Source of the DNA: CAJBVG01 sp943372995
GTDB lineage: Bacteria; Bacteroidota; Bacteroidia; Sphingobacteriales; Sphingobacteriaceae
DNA length: 64,000 nucleotides
NCBI GenBank assembly: GCA_943372995.1
Contig: CALSAQ010000001.1
Location: forward strand, 558,001-622,000
Reading direction: 5' to 3'
Shown: one piece after another, positions 44,280 to 53,628 of the stretch
How the letters are laid out: every line of letters begins with the position of its first letter
Numbering within the stretch: position 1 is the first letter of the stretch
The notes under the pieces: generated by a model
Seen by the model: only the letters and a program-made list of their open reading frames with translations
What the model was told of the DNA's origin: nothing
Databases searched by the model: none
Position numbers and translations under genes: made by a program

Positions 44280-45313
44280 AAAAAATAAATGTATTGATGA
44301 CAGGGGCTGGAGCTCCTGGAGCAGCTGGCATTATTAAATGTTTAAAGCAAGATAAAAATATAAACCTTTTCTTGGCCGACGCTGGATCAGAACCTGTTGG
44401 AAAATACCTTTCAGGCAATTTTCATCAAATACCTTCAGCAAACGATTCGGATTTTATTCCTGCTATTCGCTCTATTTGTTTAAAAGAAAATATCAAAGTA
44501 TTAATGCCATTGGTTACTCGAGAATTATTTGCTCTTTCTGCGAATAAAGATGAGTTCCGCACTATTGGTGTACATATACTTGTTTCCGATGAAAATGCGC
44601 TATCAGTAGCTAATGATAAGGGGAGATTATATCAACATCTTGAACAATTCGGAATTAATATTCCTAACTATAAAATTGTACACACTTGGGATGAATTTGA
44701 AGAGGCATTAATTAGCTTAAACTATCCCAAACAGAAAGTTTGTTTTAAACCTTGCATTTCTAATGGCTCAAGAGGATTCAGGATATTAGATCCCGCAATA
44801 GATGAGCTTCATTTGTTGTTTAAAGAAAAACCAAATCATACCTACATCCAGTTAGATAAATTAAAGTCGATTTTAGAAGGACATAAATTCCCTCCATTAT
44901 TAGTGTCGGAATATTTACCAGGCCCCGAATTCTCAGTAGATTGTCTGGCGAAGAATGGTGTACCAGTTGTGGTAGTTCCACGCATAAGAACAAAGATGAA
45001 AGAAGGTATTAGTGTGGCAGGAGAATTCATTCAACAAAAAGAAATTATTAAATACTCTGAGGAAATTATTAAAGCCATCCATCTGCACGGGAACATAGGT
45101 ATACAGGTGAAACAAGCAGAAGATGGATCTTATAAAATATTGGAAATAAATCCACGTGTGCAGGGCACCATCTCTGCAGGATTAGGGGCAGGTATAAATT
45201 TACCATTGCTAGCCATTCATCAAGAACTCGATATCCCAATAGATGAACATGATTTACAAGTAATCTGGGGTACTAAGTTTATTCGTTTCTGGGAAGAAGT
45301 TTTTTATAATTAA
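44267..45313 (+). CDS. ATP-grasp domain protein
   Basis: A 348-residue enzyme related to the short carbamoyl-phosphate-synthase-like ATP-grasp family. A Rossmann-like N-terminal domain (VLMTGAGAPGAAGIIKCL) is followed by the ATP-grasp core (about 115-330). ATP-binding landmarks are VCFKPCISNGSRGFRIL, LVSEYLPGPEFSVDCLA and the metal-binding ILEINPRVQGTISAGLGAG. It should ligate a carboxylate to an amine or similar nucleophile. It is flanked by deacetylase and phosphatase genes with overlap or 2-bp spacing. Confidence 0.87.
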   Translation: MDNVEKINVLMTGAGAPGAAGIIKCLKQDKNINLFLADAGSEPVGKYLSGNFHQIPSANDSDFIPAIRSICLKENIKVLMPLVTRELFALSANKDEFRTIGVHILVSDENALSVANDKGRLYQHLEQFGINIPNYKIVHTWDEFEEALISLNYPKQKVCFKPCISNGSRGFRILDPAIDELHLLFKEKPNHTYIQLDKLKSILEGHKFPPLLVSEYLPGPEFSVDCLAKNGVPVVVVPRIRTKMKEGISVAGEFIQQKEIIKYSEEIIKAIHLHGNIGIQVKQAEDGSYKILEINPRVQGTISAGLGAGINLPLLAIHQELDIPIDEHDLQVIWGTKFIRFWEEVFYN

Positions 45314-45315
45314 AC

Positions 45316-45927
45316 ATGCTGATCGACCAATTAATACAGAACAAAAAAGCGTTTGTTTTCGATTTAGATAATACCTTATACCCTGAGAAAGATTACCTCT
45401 ATCAGGTATATTATATGATTGGACAGTTTGTCGAATATCAAGAAACCTTTGATCACGATAAAGTGACTAAATTTTTAATCGACGAATTTGAAAGTAATGG
45501 TAGAAGTAATATCTTTAATAAACTGATAGAGCGCTTTTCCTTAAAAGAAGAATATTTAGAAAATATGTTGAGGTTGTTAAGAACAGCCCGACTACCTCTA
45601 AAACTTTTATTATTTAAGGAAATGGAATGGGTGTTGAATGAATTAGTAAAGAACGATAAAGGAATTTTTATTCTTACTAATGGTCAGCCCGAACAGCAAT
45701 ACAATAAGATTACACAGATAGAGTGGAACGGATTACAAAAAAATATTCGCTGTTATTTTGCAAACGAAATTCAACCTAAACCTGCACCCGATGGTTTGAT
45801 AAAGATTATGGATGAACATCAACTTAATCCCGAGGAGCTAGTATTTATTGGGGATGCAGATATCGATGAGCATTGTGCAAAAGCAGCTGGAGTTGACTAT
45901 TATTATGTTAATGAAATAGTTAAATAA
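45316..45927 (+). CDS. HAD-superfamily hydrolase
   Basis: A 203-residue phosphatase-like protein. HAD motif I is VFDLDNTLYPE (nucleophile Asp16, general acid Asp18 approximately), motif II is FILTNGQPEQQYNK, the motif III lysine is in EIQPKPAPDG, and motif IV is FIGDADIDEHCAKAAG. The cap is helical (residues 20-85). It lies 2 bp after the ATP-grasp gene, suggesting the dephosphorylation step of the same pathway. Confidence 0.88.
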   Translation: MLIDQLIQNKKAFVFDLDNTLYPEKDYLYQVYYMIGQFVEYQETFDHDKVTKFLIDEFESNGRSNIFNKLIERFSLKEEYLENMLRLLRTARLPLKLLLFKEMEWVLNELVKNDKGIFILTNGQPEQQYNKITQIEWNGLQKNIRCYFANEIQPKPAPDGLIKIMDEHQLNPEELVFIGDADIDEHCAKAAGVDYYYVNEIVK

Positions 45928-45933
45928 TTTTTT

Positions 45934-46449
45934 ATGAAAATATTAAAGAACATTTTAATTGGCTTTTTAGGTTTAATAGCCTTATTATTTATCATCTCGA
46001 TATTTCTTCCATCAACCTATAAAGTAGAAAGATCATTAGCCATCAATAAATCGGCCGACAGTGTATTCAACATGATTAATAATCTACACCATTGGCAACA
46101 ATGGGATCCATGGAATAAAAAAGATCTTACAGTAAATACTACCTATTTAGGACCTCAAGAAGGAGTAGGGGCTACACAACAATGGACATCCGAAGAAAGT
46201 GGAAATGGTAAACTCACCATCTTAGAATCGAAACGCCCAAACTTGGTCATTTATCAAGTAGAATTCGAAGGGTTTGATCCGATGCAAGGACGATTTGAAA
46301 TTGATGCGAATTCAGATTCTACCTGCACCGTATCTTGGATTGCCGAAGGCGACATGGGAAATAACCCCATTAAAAAATACTTCGGAGCGATGATGGATCG
46401 CATGATGGGCGCTGATTTTGAGCAAGGCTTAATTAATTTGGACAATTAG
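45934..46449 (+). CDS. SRPBCC-fold protein, membrane-anchored
   Basis: A 171-residue protein with one N-terminal transmembrane helix (about 5-27) and a START/SRPBCC (polyketide cyclase-like) domain: YKVERSLAINKSADSVFNMI, WQQWDPWNKKD and a CTVSWIAEGDMG strand. Such domains bind hydrophobic ligands. It lies 6 bp after the HAD gene and may be part of that operon or simply follow it. The function is unknown. Confidence 0.8.
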   Translation: MKILKNILIGFLGLIALLFIISIFLPSTYKVERSLAINKSADSVFNMINNLHHWQQWDPWNKKDLTVNTTYLGPQEGVGATQQWTSEESGNGKLTILESKRPNLVIYQVEFEGFDPMQGRFEIDANSDSTCTVSWIAEGDMGNNPIKKYFGAMMDRMMGADFEQGLINLDN

Positions 46450-46468
46450 CTAATTGTTCAAATTAATC

Positions 46469-46500
46469 ACGAGCAAATGAGCACACGAACTAACGAGCTA
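46469..46500 (-). repeat. Octamer array (TAGTTCGT type) overlapping the ubiD-family stop codon
   Basis: On the minus strand, octamers TAGCTCGT, TAGTTCGT, GTGCTCAT and TTGCTCGT are consecutive. The stop TAG (46492-46490) begins the second unit, and the first encodes the last residues Ala-Arg. Units are one or two bases from the GTGCTCGT octamer of the 22.6-kb array. Confidence 0.8.
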
Positions 46501-48391
46501 CCGCTCCGCCCTCATACAACTGCTTCAAATATTTTCTCGATGGTGATGGAATCAATGGTCCTAATCCTAATTTATCCCATTTCGCATCTATCTCGTCGAT
46601 TACTTCTTGTGTATTAGCGAGAATATTAGGCCAGTCGCGGGTGAACCCGTCGAACTCTTTTGTTTTACGTGTTCCATCAAATCCTACATGTGAAATTTCA
46701 TCATCAGAAGTTGCTGGCACTACAAATGCATCTCGTTTAGGATCTACATTGTTTGAAAATCTCCAAACTGCATCTGCTAAATCTGATATTTCAATGGTAT
46801 GCTCTAAATAGATTACCACTTTTACTTGCTTGAAATCTTCGAGTTCAAAAAGTTGTTTGTTGAGTTCAGCAATATGTCCTTTTCTGTTTTTTTCAATCGA
46901 AACTACTACCAAAGAAATTCCTAGTTGTAGTAAAGTGTCGTTAATGTCTTTTATTTCTGGAAATGTATTGATGATGTTCTCTTTATTAATTTTTGAAGAG
47001 GTAACAGGAGCAATGCTTTCAGAGCGTAGCTCTTCTGGTAATTTCCTAGTAGCATCTATACCCATTTTGCCACCAAATGCTGCTTTCGAACACGAGTGAT
47101 CAAGTACATCCATTGGTCCATTCGTAAAAATGATATCGTTTTGTGGATCTACATTTTCAGAAATGTATTTCGCTACCGCTGCATTATCATGTATGTTCAC
47201 ATCACCATCTACTACAATCATCATTTTGGTAAACATCATCTGACCTGCACCCCACATGGAGTTCATTACTTTTAAAGCCTGACCTGGGTAATCTTTTTTG
47301 ATTTTTACAATTACCAAGTTATGAAATACACCTTCCATCGGTAAAACCATGTCGATGATTTCGGGTACCATAGTCATTTTTATAGGCGCTAAGAAAATAC
47401 GTTCTGTAGCTTTGCCTATCCATGCATCTTCTTGTGGTGGTATACCTACAATGGTAGCAGGATATACAGCGTTTTTACGATGTGTAATACAAGTGATGTG
47501 GAAACGTGGATACCAGTCGGCCAAAGAGTAATATCCTGTATGATCGCCAAAAGGTCCTTCCCAGATCCACTCTTCTTGTGGATCAACATATCCCTCTATA
47601 ATGATGTCTGCATCTGCAGGAACTTGTATGTCTTGTGTTAGGCATTGCACCAACTCCACTTTTTTCTTACGTAAAAATCCAGCCAACATATACTCATCAA
47701 TTCCATCTGGAAGTGGAGCTGTAGCTGCATAAGTATAAACAGGATCACCTCCCAAAGCTACTGCTACGGGCATTTTCTTCCCTAGTTTTTTATATTCGTT
47801 GTAATGGCGTGCCGATACCTTGTGCTTATGCCAGTGCATACCTGTTAAGGTTGGCTCAAATACTTGCATTCGGTACATCCCAACATTTCTGATGCCTGTA
47901 TTGGGGTCTTTGGTGTGTATAACTGGAAGTGTAACAAATGGACCTCCATCTTCTGGCCAACAAGTAAGTACAGGGAACTTAGTAATATCGGGATTCTTCA
48001 TCACTACCTCTTGGCATTCGCCTTTGCCCGAAACTACTTTGGGCATCCACGAAGATATTTGTCCGAGTTTCGGCAACATCTTCAATTTATCCATGATGTT
48101 GTCTTTCGGTCCGGTTAGCATTTTAAACAAACCTTCAATTTCCTTACTTATATCGTCCATGTTTTCTACGCCGAGAGCCATACACATTCTCTTGTAATTT
48201 CCCATGGAGTTAATCAACACAGGGAAATCGGTACCTGTGTTTTCAAACAATAGGGCAGGGCCGTATTGTTTAGAAACTCTATCTGTAATTTCTGTGATTT
48301 GTAGTTTAGGGTCGACAAACTCTTTAATGCGAACAAGTTCGCCAGCTGCTTCTAAACTTTGTATGAAGTGTTGTAAATTTTTATAAGCCAT
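46490..48391 (-). CDS. UbiD-family decarboxylase (menaquinone-type)
   Basis: A 633-residue enzyme of the UbiD family, which uses prenylated flavin to decarboxylate aromatic or unsaturated acids. In Bacteroidota such proteins are linked to menaquinone synthesis. Visible landmarks are PALLFENTGTDFPVLINSMGN, RNVGMYRMQVFEPTLTGMHW with the HKHK segment, EGPFGDHTGYYSLADWYP, and YPATIVGIPPQEDAWIGKA. A ubiX gene for the cofactor is not adjacent. It is followed by a short octamer array and shares a strand with the FadL-like gene. Confidence 0.92.
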   Translation of the reverse strand: MAYKNLQHFIQSLEAAGELVRIKEFVDPKLQITEITDRVSKQYGPALLFENTGTDFPVLINSMGNYKRMCMALGVENMDDISKEIEGLFKMLTGPKDNIMDKLKMLPKLGQISSWMPKVVSGKGECQEVVMKNPDITKFPVLTCWPEDGGPFVTLPVIHTKDPNTGIRNVGMYRMQVFEPTLTGMHWHKHKVSARHYNEYKKLGKKMPVAVALGGDPVYTYAATAPLPDGIDEYMLAGFLRKKKVELVQCLTQDIQVPADADIIIEGYVDPQEEWIWEGPFGDHTGYYSLADWYPRFHITCITHRKNAVYPATIVGIPPQEDAWIGKATERIFLAPIKMTMVPEIIDMVLPMEGVFHNLVIVKIKKDYPGQALKVMNSMWGAGQMMFTKMMIVVDGDVNIHDNAAVAKYISENVDPQNDIIFTNGPMDVLDHSCSKAAFGGKMGIDATRKLPEELRSESIAPVTSSKINKENIINTFPEIKDINDTLLQLGISLVVVSIEKNRKGHIAELNKQLFELEDFKQVKVVIYLEHTIEISDLADAVWRFSNNVDPKRDAFVVPATSDDEISHVGFDGTRKTKEFDGFTRDWPNILANTQEVIDEIDAKWDKLGLGPLIPSPSRKYLKQLYEGGAVAR

Positions 48392-48397
48392 TAACCA

Positions 48398-49870
48398 TTA
48401 AAATTTAGTCCCAAATGTAATCACAACTGAATTAATGTTGTGATTGTTTTTCACTTTTTGAGATAAATCTGAATTTGTTAATGTATAAGGAGTGTATTCA
48501 CTTTCATATCGTTGATTAGTGTAAGCTATATCAACATAATATTCTTCGAAACGATAACCTAAACCGCCTGTAATAAAGCTTCTTGTGCCATCTACTACAG
48601 AACTTTTGTATGGGTCGCCGTACTGAGCATAACCACCTCTTAACGCAAAATCTCCAAGCTTAACTTCTGTACCAATACGAACATTATAGGTGTTTTGGTA
48701 AATATTTTCCATTAAAGCATTTTCAGTTTGCCCAAAATCAGAGAATTCGGCAGTAGAACTTAACTTGTTGTTAGAATAATCAATCATTTCTATATCAGCC
48801 GAGATTAATCCAAATTTCTGGAAGAAAAACGCCAAGCCTCCCTGATATCTGAAGGGAGTTCTTAATTTATATTGAAATAAATATTCTAATGGGGTGTAAG
48901 AACTATAACCTGCAGAACTATTGCTACTTAAATCGGTAATGAAGCCCTCATCGAAAGTATAGTAATCAGGAGTTTGCATGCTTAAACCAATACGAACAAA
49001 ATCTGTTGGGCGAACAATAGCACCTAATTTCAAGTTTACAGAGCTACCGCTCACATTGAGTTTTTCATTTAAATAAATATCACTTAAACCGTATAAAGGA
49101 TCATTAATACCGTTCTCTGTAAACTTTGTATTTCTATTGTATTTAATAGAACCTAAACCGATAGAAGCTCCTAAATACAAAGTGTTTGAGTAGTTGGCGC
49201 CAAAAGAAAAATTCCATTGATTTTGGTATCCTTCAATTTTGTCTGATTGTGATTGAGTTACATTCCCTGTGCTTAGTGGAACAAATTGGTTAGTGCTGGT
49301 GTCGAAATCAATAATATATCCATACCAAGCCATATCTTCTAATGAAGTAATGTTAGTATCGGGGAAAGAGTTGGGGTCTCTACTATTTGCAAGTTCTGCA
49401 TAGAACTCAGAGATTGAATTATTTGGATTGAATCCTTTGAAATACTTGTTTTCGAAATAGTTGTTGGTACGATTCATTCCGAAACCAAACGTATAACTCA
49501 CCCAACCATTTTTTACGTCAGCACCGGAATAGTCCTGGTTTATTTGTGTTAAAGTGAATCCAAGGTTATTGATATTTAATTGATCTCTATTATCTACACT
49601 GTTTTTATTAAAAAATGAACTCTGTGTTTCTGCAAATCGTAGAGTAGTAGAAATACTGAAATCATTTCTCCTATAGAAACCAAGTCCAGCTGGGTTTCCA
49701 ACCAAAGAGCTAATGTCGGCACCTAATGCCTGTTGAGCTCCAGCCATACCTTGCATTCTGGCAGTTCCTCCAAATAAACTAGTGGAGAAACGAAGAGCGT
49801 CTTCTGCATACTGAGCCTGTACAGTATACGATAAACCTATAATGCTAAAAAGAATAAGTAGTCTTTTCAT
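48398..49870 (-). CDS. OmpP1/FadL-like outer-membrane transporter
   Basis: A 490-residue outer-membrane beta-barrel. A signal peptide (about 1-19, ending ...TVQAQ) precedes YAEDALRFSTSLFGGTARMQ and GADISSLVGNPAGLGFYRR, the N-terminal plug signature of the FadL group. The remainder consists of amphipathic strands and ends in a terminal aromatic, VVITFGTKF. It probably moves hydrophobic compounds across the outer membrane. It lies between the ubiD-family gene (6 bp) and the Trp/Tyr-rich lipoprotein gene (8 bp), so all three are likely one operon. Confidence 0.88.
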   Translation of the reverse strand: MKRLLILFSIIGLSYTVQAQYAEDALRFSTSLFGGTARMQGMAGAQQALGADISSLVGNPAGLGFYRRNDFSISTTLRFAETQSSFFNKNSVDNRDQLNINNLGFTLTQINQDYSGADVKNGWVSYTFGFGMNRTNNYFENKYFKGFNPNNSISEFYAELANSRDPNSFPDTNITSLEDMAWYGYIIDFDTSTNQFVPLSTGNVTQSQSDKIEGYQNQWNFSFGANYSNTLYLGASIGLGSIKYNRNTKFTENGINDPLYGLSDIYLNEKLNVSGSSVNLKLGAIVRPTDFVRIGLSMQTPDYYTFDEGFITDLSSNSSAGYSSYTPLEYLFQYKLRTPFRYQGGLAFFFQKFGLISADIEMIDYSNNKLSSTAEFSDFGQTENALMENIYQNTYNVRIGTEVKLGDFALRGGYAQYGDPYKSSVVDGTRSFITGGLGYRFEEYYVDIAYTNQRYESEYTPYTLTNSDLSQKVKNNHNINSVVITFGTKF

Positions 49871-49878
49871 AATAAATA

Positions 49879-51195
49879 TTAACGAGGACGAGGACGTGAA
49901 GCAGGTGTAGAGCTTCCTGATGAACCACTACCTCTTGAAGGAGCGGAGCTAGGAGTAGAACTTCTACTTGGTGCAACATATCTTGGTTCAGAACTTCTAC
50001 TTGGAGAAGGAGAAGAGCTTCTATTGTTTTCTTGTCGGTTTTCCCTAACCCTTGGAGCTGGTTGCTGATTACCACCAAAGTTTGGATTCACTTTTATGGG
50101 TTGAGGGCTACTTGCATTTGGGTTAGTTCTGATAATAGTTTCCGATTTTGGAGAGCTATTACCACCATTATTTCTCGATGGTAATCCTTCATCCTTAGTG
50201 CTTGATGGCAAACGAGGAGGAACATATCCATTATTAGTATTGTTTCTTACAGGAGTAACCTCTCTGGTAGGAACATTACGAACATCGTTAGTTCTATCGG
50301 TTGTGGTGTTACGTTCTACAGCGTTGGTGTTAACATTTGCTCTTGTAGGAGGTAAGCTTCTTACACTTTCTGTGTTTCCAGAACTTGCAGGAACCATGTC
50401 TCTACTTGGAGCTGTTCTGTTTCCACCAGCACTAACTGTTCCACCTCTACTTGGACGAGGTCTGTTAAGTACTGTGTTTTTATTACCGTAATATGAGTTA
50501 TTTCCGTTGTACCAGTTGCCATCGTTTCTTCCATCCCAATAACCATCTCTATAGCCCCAACGATAAGCATTATAACCACCCCAGCCACCATATCCATACC
50601 AAGGATTATACCATGGATCGTACCAAGGACTGTAGAATGGGTCGTACCAACCGTAGTTGAATCCCATATTCCATGAAGCACCCCATCCGTACGAATATCC
50701 AAAACCTATGCTCCATCCAGGCGACCAAAATGGATCGTTGTAGAATCCACAATAAGCAGGAGAGTAGTATCCAAAGCCAACAAAAGGTCTGTGAAAACGT
50801 TGTATCCTTGTACTGTAATAACCACCATCATCTTCATAAACATCACCGTAATAATTATTGATTACAGTTTTGCCGTTCTCATCCGTATAGCTCTCTGAAT
50901 TTGTAGAGTAGTTAGGGTTCTGAGTATTAGGATTTGATGTGTTGTTCTGTTCTTGATTGTAATAATTTTGTGAAGAAGGATTTTGAACCTGAGGTTCCTC
51001 TCCATATCTTGATGAATTAGCTGGACTCATGTCCTGAACTTGTACTTCTTCATGAAATATTGGCTCAGCTTTAGCATCCGCTTTCGAGTAGTACAAATCG
51101 TCTGTCGAATTCGGAGAAGTGTATGTCATATTAGTAGTAGAGCACGACACAGTGAGTATACTACCTACGATTAATAATGATATGTTCGTTTTCAT
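49879..51195 (-). CDS. Low-complexity lipoprotein rich in Trp/Tyr/Gly and Ser/Arg/Pro
   Basis: A 438-residue lipoprotein with a clean lipobox (ILTVSC, Cys18). Residues about 60-130 are Asn/Gln/Tyr-rich. About 140-235 is extremely rich in Trp, Tyr, Gly, Pro and Asp, with repeated PWYDPW-type words. About 240-438 is Ser/Arg/Pro/Asn-rich and ends in a basic PASRPRPR tail. Homologues are known in Bacteroidota, but I know of no function; a surface or adhesive role is a guess. A strong Shine-Dalgarno sequence precedes the ATG, which is unusual here. It heads the operon with the FadL-like and ubiD-family genes. Confidence 0.8.
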   Translation of the reverse strand: MKTNISLLIVGSILTVSCSTTNMTYTSPNSTDDLYYSKADAKAEPIFHEEVQVQDMSPANSSRYGEEPQVQNPSSQNYYNQEQNNTSNPNTQNPNYSTNSESYTDENGKTVINNYYGDVYEDDGGYYSTRIQRFHRPFVGFGYYSPAYCGFYNDPFWSPGWSIGFGYSYGWGASWNMGFNYGWYDPFYSPWYDPWYNPWYGYGGWGGYNAYRWGYRDGYWDGRNDGNWYNGNNSYYGNKNTVLNRPRPSRGGTVSAGGNRTAPSRDMVPASSGNTESVRSLPPTRANVNTNAVERNTTTDRTNDVRNVPTREVTPVRNNTNNGYVPPRLPSSTKDEGLPSRNNGGNSSPKSETIIRTNPNASSPQPIKVNPNFGGNQQPAPRVRENRQENNRSSSPSPSRSSEPRYVAPSRSSTPSSAPSRGSGSSGSSTPASRPRPR

Positions 51196-51199
51196 GGTT

Positions 51200-51205
51200 C
51201 CTCCT
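51200..51205 (-). promoter_or_regulatory. Strong Shine-Dalgarno sequence (AGGAGG) of the Trp/Tyr-rich lipoprotein
   Basis: On the minus strand AAAAGGAGGAACC directly precedes the ATG at 51195, with 4 bases between AGGAGG and ATG. Most other starts in this window have no such motif, as expected for Bacteroidota. Confidence 0.75.
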
Positions 51206-51344
51206 TTTGGAATTTTGACGCTATATTCTGTTAAACGTTTAAATTTATGCTTTTGTTATTGAATTATTTCTTTATTTCGTGTCATATTTTGGCGATATTC
51301 ACAGCTTTAATAGTTAATTACAATTTTAATACCAACAATTTATA

Positions 51345-52817
51345 ATGAGTAAAGGAATTACGAGTAGAAGTACCGATTATTCGGCATGGTACAATGAACT
51401 GGTTACCAAGGCAGATTTGGCTGAACATTCTGATGTTCGCGGGTGTATGGTGATTAAACCCTATGGTTATTCTATATGGGAAAAAATGCAACAAGTTTTA
51501 GATCAAATGTTTAAAGACACAGGACATTCTAATGCTTATTTCCCCTTATTTATTCCTAAATCTTTTTTCAGCAAAGAAGCCTCTCACGTAGATGGTTTTG
51601 CAAAAGAATGTGCAGTAGTTACACACTATCGTTTGAAAGATGATGGTAATGGTGGCATTATGGTCGACCCTGATGCTAAACTAGAAGAAGAGTTAATTGT
51701 TCGTCCGACTTCCGAAACAATCATTTGGAATACCTATAGAGGATGGATTCAATCGTATAGAGATTTACCAATTTTAGTGAATCAATGGGCAAATGTGGTA
51801 CGTTGGGAAATGCGTACTCGTTTGTTTTTAAGAACTGCAGAGTTCTTATGGCAAGAGGGGCATACCGCACATGCTACGGCAGAAGAAGCAGTAGCAGAAA
51901 CTCGTCAGATGTTAGATGTATATGCTCATTTTGTCGAAAATTGGATGGCTTTGCCAGTAGTAAAAGGAACTAAAACTCCAAACGAACGTTTTGCAGGAGC
52001 ATTAGATACTTATTGTATCGAAGCGCTTATGCAAGATGGTAAAGCATTACAAGCAGGAACTTCACATTTCTTAGGACAAAATTTCGCGAAAGCATTTGAT
52101 GTGAAATTTACTGGTAAAGATGGTAAACAAGATTATGTGTGGGCTACTTCATGGGGAGTATCTACTCGTTTAATGGGTGCATTAGTAATGGCTCATTCCG
52201 ATGATGAAGGATTAGTACTTCCTCCAAAATTAGCACCTATTCAAGTGGTCATCGTTCCTATCCATAATTCCGAAGAGTCTTTACAAGCGATTACCGATAA
52301 AGTAAATGAACTTACTCCGAAACTTAAAGCCAAAGGGATAAGCGTAAAGTTTGATAACAGAGATACTCAACGACCTGGATTTAAATTTGCAGAATGGGAG
52401 TTGAAAGGAGTACCTGTGCGTATGGCTATTGGTCCTCGCGATTTAGAAAACGGAACCGTTGAAATTGCTAGGAGAGATACCAAAGAGAAAAAAACATATC
52501 AACTCGAAAATATTGAAAATGAAATCGAAAAATTATTAGAAGATATTCAAACTTCTATCTATAAAAAAGCACTTGATTTCAGAACAAACAATATCACTAA
52601 AGTAGATACGTTCGATGATTTTGTGAAGGTGTTAGATACTAAAGCTGGATTTGTTTCGGCACATTGGGATGGAACTCCAGAAACAGAAGAATTAATTAAA
52701 GAGAAAACAAAAGCAACGATACGTTGTATTCCTTTAGGTAATCCACAAGAAGATGGAACTTGTATTCTTACAGGTAAACCTTCTACTCAGAGGGTGTTAT
52801 TTGCAAGAGCGTATTAG
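51345..52817 (+). CDS. proS: Proline-tRNA ligase (type 3, archaeal/eukaryotic-like)
   Basis: A 490-residue class II aminoacyl-tRNA synthetase charging tRNA-Pro. It lacks the editing insertion of the long bacterial form. Class II motifs are visible: YFPLFIPKSFF (motif 1 region), VVRWEMRTRLFLRTAEFLWQEG (motif 2) and a motif 3 TSWGVSTRLMGALVMAHSD. The anticodon-binding domain follows (IQVVIVPI), and the C-terminal zinc-like domain ends LFARAY. It is divergent from the lipoprotein operon across about 150 bp. Confidence 0.96.
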   Translation: MSKGITSRSTDYSAWYNELVTKADLAEHSDVRGCMVIKPYGYSIWEKMQQVLDQMFKDTGHSNAYFPLFIPKSFFSKEASHVDGFAKECAVVTHYRLKDDGNGGIMVDPDAKLEEELIVRPTSETIIWNTYRGWIQSYRDLPILVNQWANVVRWEMRTRLFLRTAEFLWQEGHTAHATAEEAVAETRQMLDVYAHFVENWMALPVVKGTKTPNERFAGALDTYCIEALMQDGKALQAGTSHFLGQNFAKAFDVKFTGKDGKQDYVWATSWGVSTRLMGALVMAHSDDEGLVLPPKLAPIQVVIVPIHNSEESLQAITDKVNELTPKLKAKGISVKFDNRDTQRPGFKFAEWELKGVPVRMAIGPRDLENGTVEIARRDTKEKKTYQLENIENEIEKLLEDIQTSIYKKALDFRTNNITKVDTFDDFVKVLDTKAGFVSAHWDGTPETEELIKEKTKATIRCIPLGNPQEDGTCILTGKPSTQRVLFARAY

Positions 52818-52864
52818 TATTAATTACAAATGGTAAATTACAAATTTTAAATTAAGGGAATAAC

Positions 52865-53560
52865 TTGGATAACGAAAATACATATAATCATTTGGTCGAT
52901 AGATTAAAGACCCATTCTTCGATGAAGCAATTTATTCATCGAAATACAATGTCGCATATTGCTTGTATTAAACAAGAGTTAATCAGTTTATCATCAAGTT
53001 TAACGAAAGACGTTACAGCTATTGATAAAAATGTAGAAATTATTTTTACTGATAGGGGAGATTTTGAAGCAGAGTTGAAATTTTCTGGCGACTCTCTTGT
53101 ATTTGCAATGCATACCAACACTTTTACTTTCGATGATAATCACCCGATACATCAACTCGACTATGTTAAAGAAAATCCAACGCGTGCTTATTGCGGTTTA
53201 ATACAGATTTATAATTTTCTATCTGATTCTATTAAATACAATAGGGTAAACGATTATGGATACTTAATTGGTCGAATATTTGTTAACTCAGAAAATAAAT
53301 TTTTTATTGATGGAAAAGAAAGAATGGGTTTCGATCTGTTCAAATATCCGAATCAAGAATTTACTTCAGAAGTGATTCAGCAAATTATTAGAGAAGCGAT
53401 GTTGTACTGTATAGATTTCGAATTACTTACACCGCCTTTTGAACAAAGCAGCATCATAACGCTAGAGGAAAAACAATTTAATCATACCGCTTCAGGAATG
53501 AACACTGGAAAAAGAATTGGATTTGAATTTTCATCAGAAAACAAAAAATCAATCGATTAA
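52865..53560 (+). CDS. Hypothetical protein, 231 residues
   Basis: I do not recognise this protein. The frame is closed by a stop at 52853-52855, and TTG at 52865 is the best early start (MDNENTYNHLVDRLK); an ATG at codon 20 is the alternative. It has no signal peptide or membrane helix. The N-terminal 50 residues are helical, then come beta-rich segments (VEIIFTDRGDFEAEL, DSLVFAMHTNTFTFDD) and an acidic helical region (TSEVIQQIIREAMLYCID). Codon use and AT content match the neighbours. It sits between proS and the cystathionine gamma-synthase-like gene. Confidence 0.7.
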   Translation: MDNENTYNHLVDRLKTHSSMKQFIHRNTMSHIACIKQELISLSSSLTKDVTAIDKNVEIIFTDRGDFEAELKFSGDSLVFAMHTNTFTFDDNHPIHQLDYVKENPTRAYCGLIQIYNFLSDSIKYNRVNDYGYLIGRIFVNSENKFFIDGKERMGFDLFKYPNQEFTSEVIQQIIREAMLYCIDFELLTPPFEQSSIITLEEKQFNHTASGMNTGKRIGFEFSSENKKSID

Positions 53561-53628
53561 CAAAACAATAAATTCTAAAATCTAAACAATAAATTCTAAA
53601 TAAATTACGAGTTACGAACTACGACAAT
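53558..53628 (+). repeat. Direct repeats and TACGARY heptamers between the hypothetical gene and the CGS-like gene
   Basis: A direct repeat of about 16 bp (AACAATAAATTCTAAA) occurs twice at about 53565-53600. It is followed by TACGAGT, TACGAAC and TACGAC-type heptamers of the same family as at 29107. The array ends 3 bp before the next ATG. Confidence 0.75.

Noticed and set aside
47820..48197. Plus-strand open frame of 125 codons opposite the ubiD-family gene
   Set aside because: The minus-strand gene is clearly conserved; this frame has no family signature or regulatory context.
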